Below, one piece after another: positions 29,801 through 37,259 of a DNA stretch of 64,000 nt. How positions within the stretch are numbered: the stretch's first letter is position 1; the number at the start of each line of letters is the position of its first letter. The stretch is taken from assembly GCA_013823635.1 (NCBI GenBank), contig PNML01000004.1:1-64000 (forward strand), written 5' to 3'. Both the position numbers and the translations under genes were made by a program. The notes under the pieces were generated by a model. That model was not told where the DNA came from. It saw nothing but the letters and a program-made list of their open reading frames with translations, and ran no database searches. This DNA is from Polaromonas sp. (GTDB lineage Bacteria > Pseudomonadota > Gammaproteobacteria > Burkholderiales > Burkholderiaceae_C).

Positions 29801-30005
29801 GGGCGGTGGCACCCGGCCAATAGGCCCGCACCACCATGGCGCGGAAGGTGAAGGGCGGGTCTTCGTCCTGACCGAGCTGGAAGTAGGCGGCCACACCCAG
29901 CACCATCAGCACCACCATCAGGTAGCGCGTCAGGGCCGCGTGCTCCAGCGCCCAGCGCGACAGGTTGAAGCCAGGCCTGGGGTTTTGGGCTTGCGTGGGG
30001 CTCAT
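26817..30005 (-). CDS. RND-family efflux pump, inner-membrane permease subunit
   Basis: This 1062-residue proton-driven permease belongs to the HAE/AcrB type. A first TM helix (TRYLMVVLMVLGVAAYFQLG) is followed by the large porter domain. The TM4 motif LLVDDAIIAVEMMVRKLEEG carries the paired aspartates used for proton relay. Twelve TM helices in two halves fit the length. Substrates could be drugs, detergents or solvents and are not predictable. Its ATG overlaps the adaptor stop by 4 nt. No outer-membrane channel gene is adjacent, so a TolC-like protein encoded elsewhere is probably used. A small GC hairpin (26788-26806) follows the tRNA-side end. Confidence 0.95.
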   Translation of the reverse strand: MSPTQAQNPRPGFNLSRWALEHAALTRYLMVVLMVLGVAAYFQLGQDEDPPFTFRAMVVRAYWPGATAQQVAEQVTDKLEKTLQEVPHTDKIRSYSKPGEALIIFQVKDSTQPADVTQTWYTVRKKMADARGALPQGVVGPFYNDEFGDVFGVIYALQGEGFSYAELKKVADDVRHQLLKAKDVNKVELFGAQDEKLFIEISQRRLAALGLDMNAVLAQLGQQNAVESAGTVQTPLDVVQVRVAGAFDSVAQLQAMPIRTPNGVQMRLADLAEVKLAYVDPPQVKVRHQGQESIALGISMAKGGDIIALGKALKVITDRVEAELPAGMRLLQVQDQPAAVTTSVNEFVKVLIEAVVIVLVVSFLSLGLHTNPQGKGLRRFTLDVRPGLVVFITIPLVLAVTFLVMHYWGIGLHKISLGSLIIALGLLVDDAIIAVEMMVRKLEEGYTMFRAATFTWDATAMPMLTGTLITAAGFLPIGMAKSSVGEYTFAIFGVTVVALVLSWFAAVVFVPYLGVVLLKVKPHLGESHEVFDGPFYVRFRRMVNWCVKHRWLTIAATVLTFALGLVGMGKVQQQFFPDSSRPEILVDLWLPEGSSFVLNESVAKRVEARLAQEPGVRTVSTWVGSGVPRFYLPLDQTFPQTNVSQLIVLPKDLATRESLRKQLPALLAQEFPEVRGRVKLLPNGPPVPYPVQFRVVGPDPLVLRELANGVKSAMRANPNTRGVNDNWNESVKVLRLDVDQAKARALGVSSQSIAQAARTILSGMTVGQYRDGDKLIDIVLRQPLDERDAISDLGNAYLPTASGKSIPLLQIATPTFSWEPGVMWREGREYAITVQSDAIEGMQGATLTAQLLPELQQMAQQWKAQGLVGYSIAVAGAVEESSKGSSSIAAGMPLMLFITFTLLMLQLHSFSRAMLVFLTGPLGLAGVAGALLVLNRPFGFVALLGVIALMGMIMRNSVILIDQIEQDRANGVPAWEAIVESAVRRMRPIVLTAAAAVLAMIPLSRSVFWGPMAVAIMGGLIVATALTLLALPAMYAAWFRVKPEPDAPTGGSDRVPLVAPQP

Positions 30006-31213
30006 GGCTGGCCCTTCACGGCAGAGGTTTTCACTGAATTGGTAGCTGAAACATCATTGCCAACATGCGATGGAGGCACTTTTGATGTATTTTTCTCTTG
30101 GTACAGGGTGACTTTTTCCCCATCCACCAACACATGCACCCCCGCCACCACCACCTGTTCGCCACCGCTCAGGCCCTGGGCAATCACGGCCTGGTTGCCG
30201 TCGGCGGTGGCCACGGTCACGGCCTGCGCCTTGACCGTGCTGGTGGCAGCATCCCACAGCCACACCGCAGACCCCTGGCCTTGCTGCCAGAGTGCACTGG
30301 TGGGCAACTTGATGAGGCCCGCAGCCCCTGCTTTGGCCGCCGCATCGGTGGGCAATGCCTGCAACTGGGCGTAGGCGGTGCTGCCCAGGGGCAGCGCTGC
30401 GGCGCTGGCGGGCAATGCCAGCTTGACGGCAAAGGTCCGGCTCACCGGGTCGGCACTGGCCGCCACCTCGCGCACCTGCGCCGCCAGCGCTGGCACCGCC
30501 ACGCCCGACGCCTGGTTGGCCCACAGGCGCACACTGGCGGGCATGCCCACCCGCAGATTCATGGCTTTGTGCTCGGGCACCGCCACCACCACGTCACGCG
30601 GCCCGTCGTAGGCCAGCCGGACCACGGGCGTGCCCGCCGACACCACCTGGCCCGGTTCCGCTTCCACCGCCACGACCACACCGGCACGGTCGGCCACCAA
30701 CACGGTGTAGGCCTTTTGGTTGGCCTGGACCCCGGCCTGCGCCTGGGCCTGGTCCAAACTGGCCTGGGCGGCCTTCAGGGTGGCCTCCCGCCGCTCCAGC
30801 TCCGCACCGCTGATGAAGTTTTGCGCCCGCAATTCGCTGTAACGCTTCACATCGGCGGCGGCCAGGTCCCGCTGGGTGCTGGCCGCCTGAATTTGCGCCT
30901 GGGCTGCCTGGCTGGCCAGCTGGTAGTCGCTGGCATCCAGCTGCGCCAGCACCTGCCCGGCCGCCACACGCTGCCCCGCTTCGGCGGGACGGGCCACCAG
31001 CTTGCCCGCCACCCGAAAGCCCAGCCGGGATTCGCTGCGCGCACGCACTTCACCGGCGTATTCGCTGCTGAACTCTGGCGCCTGCGGCCCCACCACCATC
31101 ACCTTGACCGCGCGCACCGGCACTTGCGGGGCTTCAGGGCGGGAACAGGCGGCCAACACACACACGGCCACCAGGCAGGCGCTGGCCTGCACGGCACGGA
31201 AAGTGAAACTCAT
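30002..31213 (-). CDS. RND efflux pump periplasmic adaptor (lipoprotein)
   Basis: This roughly 403-residue membrane-fusion protein links the RND permease to an outer-membrane channel. The signal peptide ends in a lipobox, VCVLAACSRP, so Cys22 is probably lipidated. The barrel-sandwich, coiled-coil hairpin (AQIQAASTQRDLAAADVKRY) and beta-barrel segments follow in the usual order. The start at 31213 (AGGGAG upstream) is preferred over the track start at 31285. The last roughly 30 residues (NTSKVPPSHVGNDVSA...) are low-complexity, lie over an AT-rich repeat remnant and look like an added tail. Confidence 0.93.
   Translation of the reverse strand: MSFTFRAVQASACLVAVCVLAACSRPEAPQVPVRAVKVMVVGPQAPEFSSEYAGEVRARSESRLGFRVAGKLVARPAEAGQRVAAGQVLAQLDASDYQLASQAAQAQIQAASTQRDLAAADVKRYSELRAQNFISGAELERREATLKAAQASLDQAQAQAGVQANQKAYTVLVADRAGVVVAVEAEPGQVVSAGTPVVRLAYDGPRDVVVAVPEHKAMNLRVGMPASVRLWANQASGVAVPALAAQVREVAASADPVSRTFAVKLALPASAAALPLGSTAYAQLQALPTDAAAKAGAAGLIKLPTSALWQQGQGSAVWLWDAATSTVKAQAVTVATADGNQAVIAQGLSGGEQVVVAGVHVLVDGEKVTLYQEKNTSKVPPSHVGNDVSATNSVKTSAVKGQP
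30031..30098. repeat. Degenerate AT-rich interspersed repeat, copy 3 (inside the RND adaptor 3' end)
   Basis: GGTAGCTGAAACATCATTGC followed by AACATGCGATGGAGGCACTT reproduces the family order: an ATAGCT-like element, a central variable part, then a GCTAGAGGCCA-like element. It encodes the odd C-terminal tail of the adaptor. Base composition is clearly lower in GC than the rest of the gene. Confidence 0.5.
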
Positions 31214-31342
31214 GAGAAAACTCCCTGAAGGCGGGTGAAGGGACATGGGGCACAGCCCACGGAGGGGGCCATGAACGGGCAGCACTGCCTGCGCACAAAA
31301 AAAGGGGAAACCCCTGCGGCTGGGCTGGCTTCAGGCAATTAC

Positions 31343-31356
31343 TGACCAGTTGGTTA
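31343..31356. promoter_or_regulatory. Possible TetR-type operator upstream of the RND operon
   Basis: TGACCAGTTGGTTA is an imperfect palindrome (ACCA-GT-TGGT core) in the 200-bp divergent gap between the RND adaptor and hpnC. TetR-type repressors of efflux pumps often bind such sites. No regulator gene is adjacent, so the assignment is speculative. The rest of the gap shows no ORF. Confidence 0.35.
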
Positions 31357-31413
31357 TTAGCGGATGGTAAACCAAAGCCGACACCATTGGCTGAGCAGCG
31401 ACAATCCTTTTCC

Positions 31414-32298
31414 ATGAAAACTGGTGTAGCGCACGCTGAAAATTTCCCCGTGGCCTCCTGGCTGTGCCCACCGGCTTTGCGCGCGCCCATTGCCGCCATT
31501 TACTGGTTTGCCCGCACCGCCGATGACCTGGCCGACGAAGGCACCGCCTCTCCCGAGACCCGTCTGGCCGAGCTGCAGGCCTACCGCGCACAGCTCGAAC
31601 TGGCGGTGCAAGCCGCCGCATCGGCCGCGGGCAACACCCCGTCGCTGCCCGATTTCGATCCACGGTGGGCCAACGTGTTTGGGCCGCTCACCCACCACCT
31701 GGTGGCCCACGCATTGCCTGCGCCACCACTGCGCGATTTGTTGAGCGCCTTTGAAACGGACGTCCGCCGCACCGCCAGCGGCGAGCGCTACCAAGACCAC
31801 CACGAGCTGCTGGGCTACTGCCGCCTGTCGGCCAACCCGGTGGGCCGCCTGCTGTTGCACCTGTACGGCATGAACCAACCCCAGCACCTGGCCGAGAGCG
31901 ACGCCATCTGCACCGCCCTGCAACTCATCAACTTCTGGCAAGACCTGGGGGTGGACCTGCCCCGCCACCGCCACTACCTGCCCCAGGCCGAGATGCAGGC
32001 CAAGGGACTGACCGACAGCGACTTCTTCCCCCCCTCCACCGACCCCGACACCCAGCGACGCATGGCCGCCCTGGTGGCCCAACTGCTGGCGCAGGCCCGC
32101 GCACTCATGCACGAGGGGGCCCGCCTGCCCCTGGCCATTCCCGGGCGCGCCGGATGGGAGCTGCGGCTGGTGGTTCAAGGGGGTTTGCGCATGGCCGAAA
32201 AAATCGAGCGGCTGCAGCACCGCAGCTGGGTGCAACGCCCCACACTGGGTCTGGCCGATGCGCCCGTGCTGCTGTGGCGTGCCTGGCGCATGGGCTGA
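31414..32298 (+). CDS. hpnC: Squalene synthase HpnC (hydroxysqualene synthase)
   Basis: This 294-residue trans-isoprenyl diphosphate synthase-family protein in the HpnC-D-E route converts presqualene diphosphate to hydroxysqualene. Aspartate-rich motifs are visible in ARTADDLADEG near the N-terminus and NFWQDLGVDLPR in the second half. The start is ATG 31414; the TTG at 31387 is less likely. It is the first gene of hpnC-hpnD-hpnE, transcribed together. No squalene-hopene cyclase gene is in this window, so the product could go to hopanoids or another squalene use. Confidence 0.93.
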   Translation: MKTGVAHAENFPVASWLCPPALRAPIAAIYWFARTADDLADEGTASPETRLAELQAYRAQLELAVQAAASAAGNTPSLPDFDPRWANVFGPLTHHLVAHALPAPPLRDLLSAFETDVRRTASGERYQDHHELLGYCRLSANPVGRLLLHLYGMNQPQHLAESDAICTALQLINFWQDLGVDLPRHRHYLPQAEMQAKGLTDSDFFPPSTDPDTQRRMAALVAQLLAQARALMHEGARLPLAIPGRAGWELRLVVQGGLRMAEKIERLQHRSWVQRPTLGLADAPVLLWRAWRMG

Positions 32299-32372
32299 CG
32301 CACCACACCGTGCGGCCCGCGGGCATCACGGACAATCGGCGCTCACGCCCACACCGCCCGACCTGCCCACCC

Positions 32373-33212
32373 ATGACCCCGCAAGAGTACGTCCAACAAA
32401 AAGCCGCCAGTTCCGGCAGCAGCTTTTACTACGCCTTTTTGTTTTTGCCGGCACCGCGTCGGGCGGCCATCACCGCGTTCTACGCCTTCTGCCGCGAGGT
32501 GGACGATGTGGTGGACGAGGTGCACGACCCCACGGTGGCCGCCCAAAAACTGCGCTGGTGGCAACAGGAGGTCGCGCAAACCTATGCCGGGCAACCCAGC
32601 CACCCGGTGATGCAGGCGCTGTCGCCGTTTGTCCAGCCCTACGGCATCCGGCAAGAGCAGCTGCAGGCCGTCATACAGGGCTGCCAGATGGACCTGGAAC
32701 AGACCCGTTACCTCGACCACGCCGCCCTCGGCCGCTACTGCCACCTGGTGGCGGGGGTGGTGGGTGAAGTGGCGGCCAGCATTTTTGGCCAGACCGACCC
32801 GGCCACCACCCGATACGCCCACACGCTGGGGCAGGCGTTTCAGCTCACCAACATCATCCGCGACGTGGGCGAAGACGCCCTGCGCGGGCGCATTTACCTG
32901 CCGGTCAACGAGCTGCAGCGGTTTGACGTGAAGGCGCACGAAATCCTCCAGCGCGTGTACTCCGACCGGTTCGTGGCCCTGATGCGGTTCCAGGCCGAGC
33001 GCGCCCACACCCTGTACGACCAGGCACTGGCCCTGCTGCCCGACGCCGACCGTCGCAGCCAAAAGCCCGGCCTGATGATGGCCAGCATCTACCGCACCCT
33101 GCTGAGCGAAATTGAGCGTGAGCAATTCAAGGTGCTGGAGGCCCGCGTCTCCCTCACCCCGCTGCGCAAACTCTGGCTGGCCTGGAAGGTCCAGGCGCTG
33201 GGCCGCCTGTGA
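32373..33212 (+). CDS. hpnD: Presqualene diphosphate synthase HpnD
   Basis: This 279-residue enzyme condenses two farnesyl diphosphates to presqualene diphosphate. Motifs are the first Asp-rich region FCREVDDVVDEVHD and the second LTNIIRDVGEDALRGRIYLP. The family start YVQQKAASSGSSFYYAFLFL is clear. ATG 32373 gives this N-terminus, and the track start lies inside hpnC. Its TGA overlaps the GTG start of hpnE. Confidence 0.95.
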   Translation: MTPQEYVQQKAASSGSSFYYAFLFLPAPRRAAITAFYAFCREVDDVVDEVHDPTVAAQKLRWWQQEVAQTYAGQPSHPVMQALSPFVQPYGIRQEQLQAVIQGCQMDLEQTRYLDHAALGRYCHLVAGVVGEVAASIFGQTDPATTRYAHTLGQAFQLTNIIRDVGEDALRGRIYLPVNELQRFDVKAHEILQRVYSDRFVALMRFQAERAHTLYDQALALLPDADRRSQKPGLMMASIYRTLLSEIEREQFKVLEARVSLTPLRKLWLAWKVQALGRL

Positions 33213-34582
33213 GCCCTGCGGTCGGCCACACTGGCCCCACCCCCAGCCCGCGCCGACGCGTGGCCGTCGTCGGGGGTGGCTGGGCAGGCCTGGCGGCAGC
33301 GGTGCGGGCCGCACACGACGGGCACCACGTCACCGTGTTCGAGGCCAGCCGCCACTGGGGCGGGCGCGCCCGCACCGTGTCCATCACACTGCCAGCCAAC
33401 GGCCCCAATGGCGAACAAGCGGGCGACCGGCTGCTGCTGGACAACGGCCAGCACATCCTCATTGGGGCCTACACCGACACGCTGCGCCTGATGGCGCTCG
33501 TCGGGGTGGACATCACCAGCGCCCTGCTGCGCACCCCCTTGCGCCTGACCTACCCAGACGGCAGCGGCCTGGCACTGCCCAACTGGCCCGCACCACTGGA
33601 CGTGCTGGCTGGCGTGCTCGGGGCCAGTGGCTGGCGCTGGAGCGACAAGCTGGCCCTGCTGCGCACCGCCCTGCGCTGGCAGCGGGCAGGCTTTGCCTGC
33701 CCACCTTCCGCCACTGTGGGCCAGTTGTGCGCCCAGCTGCCAACACGGCTGCGCCACGAGTTCATTGACCCGCTGTGTGTCTCGGCCCTCAACACACCGT
33801 CGGACCAGGCCAGTGGGCAGGTGTTTTTGCGCGTGCTCAAGGACGCCCTGTTCGCCACACCCGGCGGCTCCAACCTGCTGCTGCCCCGCGTGCCCTTGGG
33901 TGAGTTGTGGCCCCAGGCCGCCGTGCATTGGCTGCAGCAGCCCCCCCGCCGCGCCGACCTGAGGCTGGGCACCCGGGTGACCACGCTGTCCCGCGCCACC
34001 CCACCCCTGTGTTGGACCGTCAATGATGAACCGTTTGACCATGTGGTGTGGGCAATTTTTGAACAAAAAACCACATCATCCCTTATATATAAAGCACTTT
34101 TAGCTATTGATTCAGAAGCACCCACTGCAGCCAACCCCACACTGCCTGAAGCCATGGCCTTCGAGGCCATCGCCACCGTGTACGCCTGGGCACCGGCCAG
34201 GGCGGGCGGCCACACCCTGCGCCACCCCATGCTGGCGCTGCGCGACCAGCCTGGTTATCCGGCGCAATTTGTGTTCGATCGGGGCCAGCTGGGCGGGCCC
34301 CCTGGCCTGTTGGCCTTTGTGGTCAGCGCCAGCACCGACAACGCTGCCAGGTTGAGCGCGGCGGTCGTGCAACAAGCCCAGGCACAGCTGGGCTTGGCCA
34401 TTCAGCCCATTCAGACCATTGTGGAAAAACGCGCCACCTTCGCCTGTACACCTCAGGTGCAGCGCCCGCCCATGGCGGTGGCGCCGGGGCTGGTGCGGGC
34501 GGGAGACCAGGTGCAAGGCCCCTACCCCGCCACACTGGAGGGCGCCATGCGCAGCGGGTGGGCAGCGGGTGCATTGGACTGA
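33209..34582 (+). CDS. hpnE: Squalene-associated FAD-dependent desaturase HpnE
   Basis: This 457-residue amine-oxidase-fold flavoprotein is thought to reduce hydroxysqualene to squalene. The dinucleotide motif VVGGGWAGLAAAVRAAHDGH lies near residues 18-37 and the C-terminal FAD motif is GDQVQGPYPATLEGAMRSG. The GTG at 33209 overlaps the hpnD stop by 4 nt. An AT-rich segment at 34056-34118 inserts about 20 residues (EQKTTSSLIYKALLAIDSEA) that look foreign to the family. They stay in frame, so the enzyme may still work with an extra loop. Confidence 0.93.
   Translation: MSPAVGHTGPTPSPRRRVAVVGGGWAGLAAAVRAAHDGHHVTVFEASRHWGGRARTVSITLPANGPNGEQAGDRLLLDNGQHILIGAYTDTLRLMALVGVDITSALLRTPLRLTYPDGSGLALPNWPAPLDVLAGVLGASGWRWSDKLALLRTALRWQRAGFACPPSATVGQLCAQLPTRLRHEFIDPLCVSALNTPSDQASGQVFLRVLKDALFATPGGSNLLLPRVPLGELWPQAAVHWLQQPPRRADLRLGTRVTTLSRATPPLCWTVNDEPFDHVVWAIFEQKTTSSLIYKALLAIDSEAPTAANPTLPEAMAFEAIATVYAWAPARAGGHTLRHPMLALRDQPGYPAQFVFDRGQLGGPPGLLAFVVSASTDNAARLSAAVVQQAQAQLGLAIQPIQTIVEKRATFACTPQVQRPPMAVAPGLVRAGDQVQGPYPATLEGAMRSGWAAGALD
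34056..34118. repeat. Degenerate AT-rich interspersed repeat, copy 4 (in-frame inside hpnE)
   Basis: On the minus strand the segment reads AATCAATAGCTAAAAGTGCT then TTATATATAAGGGATGATGT, close to the family order ATAGC-(A)GCGCTTAT-AATAAGCG. The plus strand is read through as protein in hpnE. The composition break against surrounding GC-rich codons is the sharpest inside any gene of the window. Confidence 0.6.
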
Positions 34583-34636
34583 ACCTCGCTGTCGAATCCG
34601 CCGTGCCTTCGTTCAGGTGTGACAGCAAAGGCGCCT

Positions 34637-35647
34637 TCACTTCTTGGTGTAGATCTGGTCGAAGCTGCCGCCGTCGGCAAAGTGCGCCTTGGTCGCCTGC
34701 GTCCAGCCACCAAACGCCTCATCAATCCTGAACAGGTTCAACTTGGGAAACTGCTTGGCGTACTTGGCCTGCGCCTTGGCCGAGGTGGGGCGATAAAAGT
34801 TCTTGCCCGCAATGTCCTGGCCATCGTCGCTGTACAGGTACTCCAAGTAGGCCGTGGCCACCGCCCGCGTGCCCTTCTTGTCCACGTTCTTGTCCACCAC
34901 CGTCACCGCCGGTTCGGCCAGGATGGAGAGGGAGGGGTAGACCACGTCGAACTTGGAGCCGAATTCCTTGTCCAGCAGGTAGGCTTCGTTTTCCCAGGCG
35001 ATCAGCACATCGCCCTGGTTGCGCTGGGCAAAGGTGATGGTGGAGCCCCGGGCGCCGGTGTCGAGCACGGGCACGTTGGCGTAGAGCTTGGCCACAAACT
35101 CTTTGGCTTTGGCGTCTCCACCGTATTTGCGTTTGGCGAATTCCCACGCGGCCAGGTAGTTCCAGCGGGCACCGCCCGAGGTCTTGGGGTTGGGGGTGAT
35201 GACCTTCACGTCAGGGCGGATGAGGTCGTCCCAGTCCTTGATGCCTTTGGGGTTGCCTTCACGCACCGCCAGGATGATGGTGGAGGCGTAGGGCGTGCTG
35301 TTGAGCGGCAGGCGTTTTTGCCAGTCCTTGGGAATCCAGCCGCCGTGCTCGTTCAGGGCGTCGGTGTCACCGGCCAGGGCCAGGGTGGCCACGTCGGCGT
35401 CCAGGCCGTCGATGATGGAGCGGGCCTGCTTGCCCGAGCCGCCGTGGCTTTGTTTGATGCTGACGTCCTGCCCGGTCTTGGCCTTCCAGTGCTTGGCAAA
35501 GGCGGCGTTGAACGCGACGTACAACTCGCGGGTGGGGTCGTAGGAGACGTTGAGCAGCTCGACCTTGCTCTGCGCCCAAGCCATGCTGGACGCAGCCACC
35601 AGGGTCAGGGCACCCAGGGTGCGGAGGGCGTGGCGGCGGGGGGTCAT
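34637..35647 (-). CDS. sbp: Sulfate-binding periplasmic protein
   Basis: This 336-residue extracytoplasmic solute-binding protein has a signal peptide ending at SSMAWA and the mature start QSKVELLNVSYDPTRELY. The sulfate-contact region SHGGSGKQARSIIDG is visible, along with TPNPKTSGGARWNYL. This is the Sbp/CysP family that feeds a CysTWA importer, but no cysT, cysW or cysA lies here, so it works with components elsewhere. AAAGGA precedes the ATG. The first 110 nt upstream are AT-rich and could hold a CysB-type site, although no motif match is certain. Confidence 0.95.
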   Translation of the reverse strand: MTPRRHALRTLGALTLVAASSMAWAQSKVELLNVSYDPTRELYVAFNAAFAKHWKAKTGQDVSIKQSHGGSGKQARSIIDGLDADVATLALAGDTDALNEHGGWIPKDWQKRLPLNSTPYASTIILAVREGNPKGIKDWDDLIRPDVKVITPNPKTSGGARWNYLAAWEFAKRKYGGDAKAKEFVAKLYANVPVLDTGARGSTITFAQRNQGDVLIAWENEAYLLDKEFGSKFDVVYPSLSILAEPAVTVVDKNVDKKGTRAVATAYLEYLYSDDGQDIAGKNFYRPTSAKAQAKYAKQFPKLNLFRIDEAFGGWTQATKAHFADGGSFDQIYTKK

Positions 35648-36021
35648 AAGCGTTCCTTTCGATGTGTTGGGCAGATGGCCAGCATCATCGAAACAAAGCT
35701 TCAGATTGGGAACGAATTTGATTTCAGTTGTTTATACCAAAAACATCTATTGACAGGACCCTGACCGCCCATTGAACGGGGACCAGGGATCAAAGCCAGG
35801 TGTTTGGCTCCCGGCTGTGGCAGTGGTGGGTCAGCCCGTCCGACAGCATCACCAACCGCGCGCCATTCGGCAGGCCAACGCCAGACTGGCGCGGTCAGCA
35901 CACTGGTGTGTTCGTGCAGCTTGGACAGCAGGTGAAACAGCAATGCACCAACGCGCCGGACTGAACGGCCAACACGCCAGCTCATCCAGCGGGTGAAAGG
36001 CAGGTAAACGAAACAGGCAAG
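35648..36021. other. Intergenic stretch between sbp and tRNA-Ser
   Basis: The first about 110 nt, upstream of sbp, are AT-rich and presumably regulatory. From about 35760 to 36020 the sequence is GC-rich. It carries an unrecognised minus-strand ORF (35701-36033) with a hydrophobic, Arg-rich start but no ribosome-binding site or family likeness. Part of CCCTG...CAGGG (35759-35789) can pair. I see no supportable gene; a decayed fragment is possible. Confidence 0.4.
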
Positions 36022-36055
36022 AAAAAAGCCCAAGTGAATCGATCACTTGGGCTTC
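36022..36055 (-). terminator. Intrinsic terminator downstream of tRNA-Ser
   Basis: On the minus strand AAGCCCAAGTGA-TCGAT-TCACTTGGGCTT is followed by a T-run; the 12-bp stem is perfect. It begins 4 nt after the tRNA-Ser CCA end. Confidence 0.92.
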
Positions 36056-36059
36056 ATCC

Positions 36060-36152
36060 TGGCGGAGCGAGAGGGATTCGAACCCTCGATGAGGCTCTAC
36101 ACCCCATACTCCCTTAGCAGGGGAGCACCTTCGGCCACTCGGTCATCGCTCC
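36060..36152 (-). tRNA. tRNA-Ser (anticodon GCU)
   Basis: The minus strand reads GGAGCGATGACCGAGTGGCC at the 5' end and TCGCTCCGCCA at the 3' end. The anticodon arm CTCCC-CTGCTAA-GGGAG gives anticodon GCT. The long variable arm is typical of serine. An ATTATG on the plus strand at 36163-36168 (CATAAT on minus) may be part of the promoter. Confidence 0.97.
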
Positions 36153-36203
36153 GAAGCCCACTATTATGCCTCAATCTGAAAGACCGCCAGACACCTGCCA
36201 GGT

Positions 36204-37217
36204 TCAGCCAGGCGGGAAGAGGTCCAAGCCCGCTGGGGCCAGTGCCTCGGCCATTGGTGGCGGCAAGAACTCCAGCCAATCCCCCACCCTGCGCACATGG
36301 CCGTTGGCCACTTTCAGGTGGATCTGGTGCCCCCGTGTGCGGGCTGCGCCGAGCTGCTTGACCAATTCATCCAACTGCACCGTGCTGGGGGCGCGACCGG
36401 CCACCTGCACCAGCCAATGCCGCAGCACGTTGGCCAACCGCGCGGCAGACAAGGCCTGCAAGGCCACCACTCGGGGCGGGCTGCCCACTTGTGCCAGGTC
36501 CTGTTGCGCCAACTCTGCCAGCAACCCGCCAGCCTCTGCACAGTGGCGGGCCGACCTGGCCAGTGTTTGCGCCATGGCCGGAAATGCCTTCAGCAGCACG
36601 GGCATGACGTCGTGGCGAATGCGGTTGCGCGTGAACCGGGTGTGGGCATTGCTGGGGTCATCCACCCAAGGCCAGCCACCGGCTGCGACACAGGCACGCA
36701 ACACCGACTGTTCAACGCCCAACCAGGGCCGCCCGAACACCACCCCGTGGTGCACCACGCGCTCACCCATGGCGGCCAGCCCATTGACACCGGCACCGCG
36801 GGACAGGGCCAGCAGCACGGTCTCGGCCTGGTCATCGGCATGTTGGGCCAGCCAGACGGCACAGGCGCCCCGTTGCCGCGCCGCTTCCGACAAGGCCCGG
36901 TAGCGGGCATGGCGGGCCTGCTCCTCCAGGCTGTCACCGGTTCGCACGGTCACCGCCACAGGCTGTACCTGCAATGGCACCCCCCACTGGGCACACGCCA
37001 GGCGGCAATGCGCTTCAAAGGCAGGTGCGGCCTCCTGCAAGCCATGGTTGACGTGCACGGCCTCGACCGCGCCGGGCCAAGTTTGGTGCGCCAATTGCAG
37101 CAGGGCCGTGGAATCGACCCCCCCGCTGAACGCCACCAGCAGCGGCGCGGTCGGGGTGGGCAGCGGCAGGGCGTGGCGCTGCCACCAGCGGCGCAGCGCC
37201 TCGTCAAGGTGCTTCAT
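36204..37217 (-). CDS. tilS: tRNA(Ile)-lysidine synthase
   Basis: This 337-residue PP-loop enzyme converts C34 of tRNA-Ile(CAU) to lysidine. The PP-loop SGGVDSTALLQLAH lies near residue 31 and the family motif HADDQAETVLL follows. It is shorter than the E. coli protein (about 430 residues), so the far C-terminal domain appears absent or reduced. The catalytic N-terminal domain and the DPSNAHTRFTRNRIRH element are intact, so it should be active. It lies 42 nt after accA on the same strand. Confidence 0.95.
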   Translation of the reverse strand: MKHLDEALRRWWQRHALPLPTPTAPLLVAFSGGVDSTALLQLAHQTWPGAVEAVHVNHGLQEAAPAFEAHCRLACAQWGVPLQVQPVAVTVRTGDSLEEQARHARYRALSEAARQRGACAVWLAQHADDQAETVLLALSRGAGVNGLAAMGERVVHHGVVFGRPWLGVEQSVLRACVAAGGWPWVDDPSNAHTRFTRNRIRHDVMPVLLKAFPAMAQTLARSARHCAEAGGLLAELAQQDLAQVGSPPRVVALQALSAARLANVLRHWLVQVAGRAPSTVQLDELVKQLGAARTRGHQIHLKVANGHVRRVGDWLEFLPPPMAEALAPAGLDLFPPG

Positions 37218-37259
37218 GCCCAGGCCACCTGAGCAGAGCGGGTCATGGCAGGGCAGCGC

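Noticed and set aside
26823-30374. 1183-residue plus-strand ORF
   Set aside because: It lies antisense to the RND permease and adaptor genes. The protein is His-, Gly- and Gln-rich without any family motif, as expected from the high GC of codon third positions.
35701-36033. 110-residue minus-strand ORF upstream of sbp
   Set aside because: No ribosome-binding site or family likeness, and it covers the expected sbp promoter region. It is noted only as a possible remnant.
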